From Euperipatoides rowelli (lineage: Eukaryota; Onychophora; Udeonychophora; Euonychophora; Peripatopsidae), in the NCBI GenBank assembly GCA_003024985.2, contig PXIH01S0000093.1: DNA of 12,327 bases; one strand, written 5' to 3'. The position numbers and the translations under genes are program-made. A model generated the notes under the pieces. The model did no database searches. It had not been told where the DNA came from and saw only the letters and a program-made list of their open reading frames with translations. Every line of letters begins with the position of its first letter. The first letter of the stretch is position 1. This document shows positions 7,482-12,327 of this stretch, one piece after another.

Positions 7482-8604
7482 ATTTTATATGGTGGAAAAA
7501 TTGTTGGGTCTGAGACCCAGATGCTAGTTTAAATATCACTAATATAGGACCTTTAGTTATCTTATTGTACTTCAAGTATCATTTTAAATCAATAGAATAA
7601 ACAATTTTTTTTTTGTGACTTTTTGAAGTAAATCAAAATGTTTTATCCTTATTAAATATTAGACTACATTTTTTTTGGTGCTCATAATTATTAAAATTCA
7701 CAATAGTTAAGTTTAAACATTTGAAGTTCTTGTATTTTATATGTAATTATATGTAATGATATTTTGATTTTTAATTATTTGACCACCTATTTTATATATA
7801 TTTTAAAAAAATTATCTTGAAAATTTAAACAATGAAAGAACTTATAAGCCAGACTATTTTTGATTTATAGAATGTTATGCCATTAGGCAAATTAGCTACA
7901 ATAATAATAGGCCTAATTGTATTTTCTATGAACTACATATTTTTATATATCAATGATTTAATATGCTTTATACGTGTTTGTATTTTATCTCATTTAATTC
8001 TAAAACCAAAAAAAATAGACAGACAGAATGGATAGCATTATTTATATATGAACCTCAAATTCAGAATGGCACCCTATGTATAAGTGATTAAATTTCAGAA
8101 TGGCACCCAAAGAGATCTGTAACGTGTACATTTCAAATTTTGATTATGAGTGCTGTCCCTGTCTAGTATATATATATTGTACCGTATTTGACACCCAGAA
8201 GTTCGCTTCTTGCCATTTAAATGAGGGATACTATTTTGTTGTAATAACAGTTAAAATTTTCAGCAAACATTATCCACTCCCACACCCGAGAAATTCGTTT
8301 TTGGGTGTGGAAAATTACATTGAAACAGTACAACATCTACAACACAGGTGCAAAGTAATGAAAACAAAAAAAAATGTTTAAATTCAGTTACATTCAAAGA
8401 TGCTTAGCCTATCTATTATACCAGGAATGCTTATCCAAGATACTTATCTAGTATACAAGATGCTAATATAACGTATCAGGCTTCCAACCTAACTTTGCTT
8501 TTCAATGCTACTGAAAACCTTTCATGTTAAATCCCTTGCTAATGATTTATTGATGAACCTATATATAATTTCGTTCTTACATATTAGTCAGTTGTACAAC
8601 CAAC
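7482..8604. other. AT-rich DNA between inverted repeats, one orphan open frame
   Basis: This stretch lies between repeat blocks C and B. It contains a 13-nt palindrome GGGTCTGAGACCC (7506-7518), a TAGGCCTA word (7908-7915) and a 34-bp-spaced direct repeat of TTCAGAATGGCACCC (8060-8074 and 8094-8108). An open frame of 93 codons (8100-8381, plus) starts inside the second repeat copy. Its product has no motif I recognise, so I do not call it a gene. A stem CCACACCC/GGGTGTGG (8280-8287 and 8303-8310) lies in it. Around 8398-8475 the words GATGCTTA, ATGCTTAT and GATGCTAA recur loosely. Confidence 0.45.
8060..8108. repeat. Direct repeat TTCAGAATGGCACCC, 34 bp apart
   Basis: Two exact 15-nt copies start at 8060 and 8094, each preceded by an AAA-rich stretch. 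This looks like a small local tandem duplication (about 1.5 units). The second copy supplies the ATG of the orphan open frame at 8100. Confidence 0.85.
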
Positions 8605-8731
8605 TCAAATTATTGTAATCGATCAAAAATGATTTTTTAACCCTTTCTTCATCTTAGGGTTGGGTCAAAGTGGGTTTAATACATAGTTGGAGTTAGGGTT
8701 CAGGGATGGGGTAAGGTTAGGTCTGTAGACA
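8605..8731 (+). repeat. GTTAGGG-rich dispersed repeat, copy B
   Basis: This is the plus-strand partner of copy A (6921-7048). It shows AATCGATCAAAAA (8617-8629), GGGTTGGG, TGGGTTTAATACATAGT (8671-8687), GGAGTTAGGGTTCAGG and TAAGGTTAG. Similarity may continue weakly to about 8770, where TAGTACCATTAATACGTAAG resembles the TAGTACGATGAATGGGAC of copy A's reverse complement. The pair is inverted, with about 1.55 kb between the arms. Confidence 0.75.
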
Positions 8732-9048
8732 AAAGTATGTGGTAGTACCATTAATACGTAAGTACCACTGATAATTTTTATACCACTATCCCATATAAGT
8801 GAACTAAATTTATTACATTTCATATATCGTAAACTTAAACCTAATAGGGCCTGAAATAATATAGTTAAACATTTACATTCAAAATTTAAATCTACAAGAT
8901 ATTTTAATATAATACTTTTTTTAAATTTTCATAGAATCAAATTACTTATTAAATAAAGAGTAAAGCTTTTATCTTTCACTATATCATGTTCAACAAGCAT
9001 TGCTAGGTAAAGTTATACTAAGAATCTCTTTTTTCACCTTAAACTTGT
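8732..9048. other. AT-rich non-coding stretch
   Basis: Nothing recognised beyond the possible outer extension of repeat copy B in the first 40 bases. Confidence 0.5.
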
Positions 9049-9165
9049 AAAAAAAAAGTATGGATGGATTTGGATGCTATAAAGGGATGGGAATCCCCTG
9101 AGAAAAAGAAGGAATCAGTGTGTAATGGTTTAGATTAAGTTATTATCTTATCCACTAAGCCAACA
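9049..9165 (-). mobile_element. tRNA-like head of a minus-strand SINE
   Basis: On the minus strand, TGGCTTAGTGGATAAG starts at 9162 and its first 11 bases are a perfect box A. CACTGATTCC (9120-9111) is a weaker box B. Spacing between them is 31 nt, the canonical tRNA value, closer to a real tRNA than any other head in the window. About 50 nt beyond box B the minus strand runs into T9 (plus-strand A9 at 9049-9057), which would act as a Pol III terminator. The body is therefore very short or truncated. I found no target duplication. Arms do not fold into a convincing cloverleaf, so I do not call it a functional tRNA gene. Confidence 0.55.
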
Positions 9166-9515
9166 CATCTCCGAATTGTGGCATAAACCCAAATCATCCG
9201 TGAAATAAACAAATGTAGTTTACAAAATCAAACGCATAAAAGCAATCAATCATTAAAACAAAGTAAAGCATTGACTAGGATAAGTTAGAGCTAAGTTATA
9301 TGGGGTGATAACTGAGTAGCTATTTTAGTTTATTGTTTTTTAAACTTCAGTAATATACAACGATTTCAAAAATTGGAGGAAAAAAATATACAAAAATTTC
9401 TGAAAGATACTATAATTAATTTCTTATATTTAAGCTATAAATATTTGTTAATATGATTAGAAAAAAATACCTATGTTTTATTTTTGACTTGTACATTTTT
9501 CATTATATAATAGAT

Positions 9516-9534
9516 GGGGGAAAGGGGGTGGGGG
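9516..9534 (+). repeat. Cluster of three G5 runs (quadruplex candidate)
   Basis: G5, then AAA, G5, T and G5 stand within an otherwise very AT-rich region and are followed by TGTGAGG. Three G-runs plus the downstream GG could support a two-layer quadruplex, or an intermolecular one. Four runs of three are not present, so a standard G-quadruplex motif is not met. It may equally be a small (GGGGGT)n-like simple sequence. Confidence 0.7.
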
Positions 9535-9926
9535 TGTGAGGATAAAAATTTGAAAATTACAGTAATATCGATTAATTCGTTTTGTATACTATTTATTTAA
9601 GATAACCAATATTTAAAGTCATTTCTGTATTAAAGTCTATTGGAACTTTAGATTTGTATTGAATAATCTTTATATCACATTATAATGAAATATTAAATGA
9701 TGTATTATATTTTTTAAGAAAGACTGATTTGTTAGGCAAACAGAATAGTTATTAAACATGAGTAAAATGTATATCCCAATATTTACAGACACTGAAATTA
9801 TAAATTTATTATTTAATAAACTCCCAATTTTGTTGGAAAAATAGACCCCTAGATCATTTTATAATAATTATTGATGTCTATTTTTTCTTATTTTTGAGTT
9901 AATAAATATTTTCAGCATTTTCTTAC

Positions 9927-9943
9927 TTTTTTTTTTTTTTTTT
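9927..9943. repeat. T17 homopolymer
   Basis: Seventeen uninterrupted T residues. It could be the A-tail of a minus-strand retroposon to its right, but no head was found within 600 bp, so simple sequence is the safer reading. Confidence 0.85.
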
Positions 9944-10696
9944 GGCAATGTTTTGTAAAATAATATGATAATCCCCTAAATGCAGTAAAAATATAAATAT
10001 AGCATGCAAAATAAACAGTTTCGTTTTGAAATACTTTTTTATAAAAATTACTAATTTATATTCTTTTTAATATTAGAATAATATTCAACTTTATTTTAAA
10101 ATTATGTTATAGGCTATAAAATATTAATAAAGCATTCAAACTGGTGATAATAATCACCATATTCTGTAGGTTACTTCACGTGAATAACAATCCAACATTA
10201 TGCAAATATAGTTAAAATTATGTAAAAAAATAATAATATAAGCTTATTTAATTAATATTTGTTGCAGTTGATATATGTACTATTTATATTCCTAGTTTAT
10301 TCAACATTTAAATTTACTTATTGGTCGTCATTTATAAGGTATTTAAAAATCCCATTTTTAACAAGATATTCTCTTTTACCAACATTGATATAAATGAATT
10401 AAAATTCAAGCAACTCGATAACTAAATAACTCAAAGATTTTGTAAATTTTATATTTAAGTTTGAACAAATTTAAAGTTTATTAATCGAAAAAATATATAA
10501 CATTACAAAATATTAATATATTCCCTAAGTAGCTAGGAAATTGTTTGTGATATTTCTTATGGCTTTCTGTCTTAGCCAAAGCATAAGACTATGTTATTTG
10601 TCTTTAATTAAATTAGATACATCCCTATTTTTTAATAAAAGGCCTCATGATTTGTTTGTTGGTTTCCGTGTCCCAATGAAGCCTAAAGGGAACAAG

Positions 10697-10711
10697 TTAA
10701 GGGTCTTTATT
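10697..10711. repeat. Target-site duplication, left copy
   Basis: TTAAGGGTCTTTATT, identical over 15 bp to 10964-10978. The bases on either side differ between the copies, so 15 bp is the exact extent. Confidence 0.88.
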
Positions 10712-10963
10712 TATTTAAAAAAATAAAATGAAGTTAACCAGTACCTTATTTATTTTAATTCTTGACTATAAATTATTAATAAAATTCAGGAATACAAAGA
10801 AGGATATATACAATCATAATACATGAAAAAAACTACAGTACATAATTTACATTTTTGCATACATAATTAATTTGCTCTTCTTCGGTACTCAAACCTGCAC
10901 CATCAGATTACAATCGAACCCCGAGTGGAGCATTTATACCACTTGGCTAGGCCACAAGTATAA
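10712..10963 (-). mobile_element. Complete tRNA-derived SINE with 15-bp TSD
   Basis: TTAAGGGTCTTTATT occurs exactly at 10697-10711 and again at 10964-10978, flanking a 252-bp segment. On the minus strand that segment begins, within about 14 bp of the right copy, with a tRNA-like head: box A TAGCCAAGTGG (10949-10939, perfect match to the consensus) and box B GGTTCGATTG (10920-10911). The two boxes are only 18 nt apart, so part of the anticodon region is missing. The body is AT-rich, and the far end next to the left copy is A/T-rich on the minus strand, as expected for a 3' tail. This is the hallmark of LINE-mediated retroposition, and the perfect duplication suggests it is the youngest insertion in the window. 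It also shows that the 61-codon frame 10541-10726 is a chance product. Confidence 0.88.
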
Positions 10964-10978
10964 TTAAGGGTCTTTATT
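10964..10978. repeat. Target-site duplication, right copy
   Basis: Second copy of TTAAGGGTCTTTATT, adjoining the 5' (tRNA head) end of the minus-strand SINE. Confidence 0.88.
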
Positions 10979-11405
10979 GTAGTATTTAGCTNCATGATAG
11001 TAAAACGATTCAAAATTCCAGAGTCTGAAGTTTATTTTCTTTAGTAAATAAATAAATTCTGTATACATCAAGACACAATTTAAAATAATTCACAGTATTA
11101 AAATATTTTTATTTTTAGGAACATTTTGAATTTTTAGAATTTGCCTGTTTAAATATCACAAATATATAACTTAGATATTAATATTTCAATAGTATCTCTT
11201 TGAGTTTCTTATTCCTACTTGCGGGATTCCACAACTTTTTACAAAGGGATGATAAATGTCAGAATCTCATACATTTTTCTTTTGGTAATATACCTGAAAA
11301 TGCTTTTAAATTAATTGCATCTTTATATCACAAAGAAATCCATAATACTTCCTATTGTCAGTCTTGAAACTTTGATAAATTGATTGTAATATGATCAGGG
11401 GTTAA
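10979..11405. other. AT-rich non-coding stretch with one ambiguous base
   Basis: No feature recognised. Position 10992 is an N, a base the assembly or consensus could not decide, in the context TTAGCTNCATG. Confidence 0.55.
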
Positions 11406-11410
11406 GTCAA

Positions 11411-11676
11411 GGTGTGTTGGTCCAACTAGGAGCACACATGACTGCCAAATCTCAAGACATGCAGTCACAGGGACAGGTTTGGTCCCTGGAGGTACAAGTG
11501 CTCTCCGTTTTTTCCGGGCTTAGTGAAAAGTGGCATTTCATGAAGAGACCATTGTATCTTAAATGTAAGAAAAATATTCCCCTGTAGCCTGAGTCTTAAA
11601 GATGGTTAAGCCAAAGACAGAAAGAGGCACTTTATAGGAACCAACTCAGAAAACAATTTTTAAAAAAAAAAAAAAA
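11411..11676 (+). mobile_element. tRNA-derived SINE, copy 2 (family of 246-639)
   Basis: The head keeps recognisable arms. TGGTCCAACTAGG (11418-11430) is box A/D-loop-like. TGACTGC (11439-11445) pairs perfectly with GCAGTCA (11461-11467) as an anticodon-type stem. CAGGGAC (11468-11474) pairs with GTCCCTG (11482-11488) around the 7-nt loop AGGTTTG, as in a T-arm, although box B (GGTTTGGTCC, 11476-11485) is off consensus. The body matches copy 1 at TCTCAAGACAT (11450-11460), CTTAAAGATGG and CTTTATAGGAACCA (11630-11643). It ends in A15 (11662-11676). GTCAAGGTGT (11406-11415) and GTCAAGTGT (11678-11686) may be a target duplication with a one-base indel. This overlaps the first bases of the head, so I hold it loosely. 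Confidence 0.7.
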
Positions 11677-11743
11677 TGTCAAGTGTTAACTTGAAAAGAT
11701 AAAAAATTATTTGGTATAAAGTTACTATTTAAATTACATAGAC

Positions 11744-12101
11744 CAGTGCTTTTCAATCCTTTTTTTAATGCAATCCAAGGAACATAAATGGTTCCTAATT
11801 GTTTTGCAGGTGTTTGCCAATCTGAATTGTTTAACACACACAAAAACAAAAATACAACTATTTTAACGTCAAAATTAAAGTGATGTCAACTCAAAAACTA
11901 AAGATGGCAGTACAAAAACAACTGATATTTTAAAAATTGATTTAGCACTTATGCAATATTATATAATCGTTCATTATTGATCTTGCATTCCTAGAAGCAA
12001 ACAGCCCTCTTAAGTGCCAGAATGGAACAATTTTTGTTGGCTCCCTCTAGTGGTTGTCAAAAGTTTATGTGGTTTTACTAAAACAAAGGCTGGAAATTCT
12101 G
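11744..12101. mobile_element. Second non-autonomous hAT-type element
   Basis: The left end reads CAGTGCTTTTCAATCC. The reverse complement of the right end reads CAGAATTTCCAGCC, followed in both by a T-rich stretch. Both are weak but recognisable versions of the hAT end CAGNGGTTCTCAACC. The 8-bp flanks ACATAGAC (11736-11743) and ATATAGTC (12102-12109) agree at six of eight positions and have the central TAG typical of hAT targets, like the first hAT element. The interior (358 bp) is non-coding and includes CTCCCTCTAGTGG (about 12041-12053). No transposase is present. The ends are more decayed than those of the element at 3102, so confidence is lower. Confidence 0.6.
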
Positions 12102-12109
12102 ATATAGTC

Positions 12110-12327
12110 TTCTTAAGTATACACATCATTTTAACTGGATTAATAAGTTTATTTTAACTACTTATAAAATTACTCACAACATTTTCCTTACCTACATGAT
12201 ATTTTAGCTGTTACGTTTTAACCAAATTTATTAAAAGTATAATTTTACAAAATATAGCCAAAAATTGTTATAATTTTACAAATTAGCCTACAGACAAAAC
12301 AATAGGCCTAGTTTTTATACCATCAAA
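12110..12327. other. AT-rich right flank
   Basis: No feature recognised. A second TAGGCCTA word lies at 12303-12310. Confidence 0.55.

Larger units (their letters stand above)
9166..10696. other. 1.5 kb AT-rich DNA with a G-run cluster and T17
   Basis: No coding frame, tRNA-like head or transposon end is recognised. Notable local features are three G5 runs at 9516-9534, T17 at 9927-9943, and a short perfect hairpin TGGTGAT-AATA-ATCACCA at 10142-10159. An open frame starting at 10541 continues into the SINE target duplication and is not convincing. Confidence 0.5.

Noticed and set aside
7506-7518. Palindrome GGGTCTGAGACCC as a regulatory site
   Set aside because: Six-base arms are expected by chance at this length of sequence, and nothing around supports a function.
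8642-8722. Interstitial telomere array
   Set aside because: TTAGGG words occur but without a regular six-base period. The block matches copies A and C as a dispersed repeat instead.
9111-9165. Functional tRNA gene on the minus strand
   Set aside because: The box spacing is canonical, but box B is weak and acceptor, anticodon and T arms do not form a convincing cloverleaf.
10541-10726. Plus-strand open frame of 61 codons
   Set aside because: It runs through the left target duplication into the SINE tail, so its 3' part was created by the insertion. The product is unremarkable.
7908-12310. TAGGCCTA words (7908-7915 and 12303-12310) as a species or repeat signature
   Set aside because: Only two copies of an eight-base palindrome were noticed, which is too little to define a repeat or identify a lineage.
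1-12327. CRISPR array, operon, phage or plasmid functions
   Set aside because: There are no regularly spaced repeats, no ribosome-binding-site-led gene series and no coding density. The content is that of eukaryotic repeat-rich non-coding DNA.

Overview
The window looks like intergenic or intronic DNA from an animal nuclear genome. It is strongly AT-rich (I judge near 70 %) and full of stop codons on both strands. It is loaded with degenerate tRNA-derived SINEs and non-autonomous hAT transposons. I cannot name the species. An AT-rich invertebrate, perhaps marine, is the best guess, and that is inference only. I found no convincing protein-coding gene, exon, functional tRNA, rRNA or snRNA gene, and no bacterial-style operon.

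Layout from left to right. A SINE with a degraded tRNA head lies at about 246-639. It is followed by 2.1 kb of featureless AT-rich DNA and a perfect (CT)25 microsatellite at 2769-2818. A composite follows at 3077-3815: a tRNA-derived SINE whose internal promoter is split between box A and box B by a 434-bp hAT element (3102-3535) with an 8-bp target duplication. Directly after it comes a second SINE with a class-II (Leu/Ser-like) tRNA head (from 3833), ending near a tandemly duplicated GC-hairpin plus A-run tail. Two minus-strand SINEs lie at 5308-4922 and 5642-5520. A pair of inverted, diverged GTTAGGG-rich repeats (6921-7048 and 8605-8731) brackets a third related block at 7387-7481. A minus-strand tRNA-like head at 9165-9049 precedes a G-run cluster at 9516-9534. 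The best-defined SINE is on the minus strand at 10963-10712, with a perfect 15-bp target-site duplication. The right end holds a SINE related to the first one (11411-11676) and a second short hAT element (11744-12101).

No genes act together here. What the window records is transposition: SINEs inserted by an unseen LINE machinery, hAT elements mobilised by a transposase encoded elsewhere, and later decay. The most useful observations are the nested hAT-in-SINE insertion, the 15-bp SINE target duplication, a central sequence block shared by SINEs that seem to have different tRNA heads, and a common ATTGTAAATA-bearing 3' tail. I do not see evidence of a new biological system. The open reading frames longer than 60 codons are either antisense to or inside repeats, made of microsatellite, or compatible with chance.
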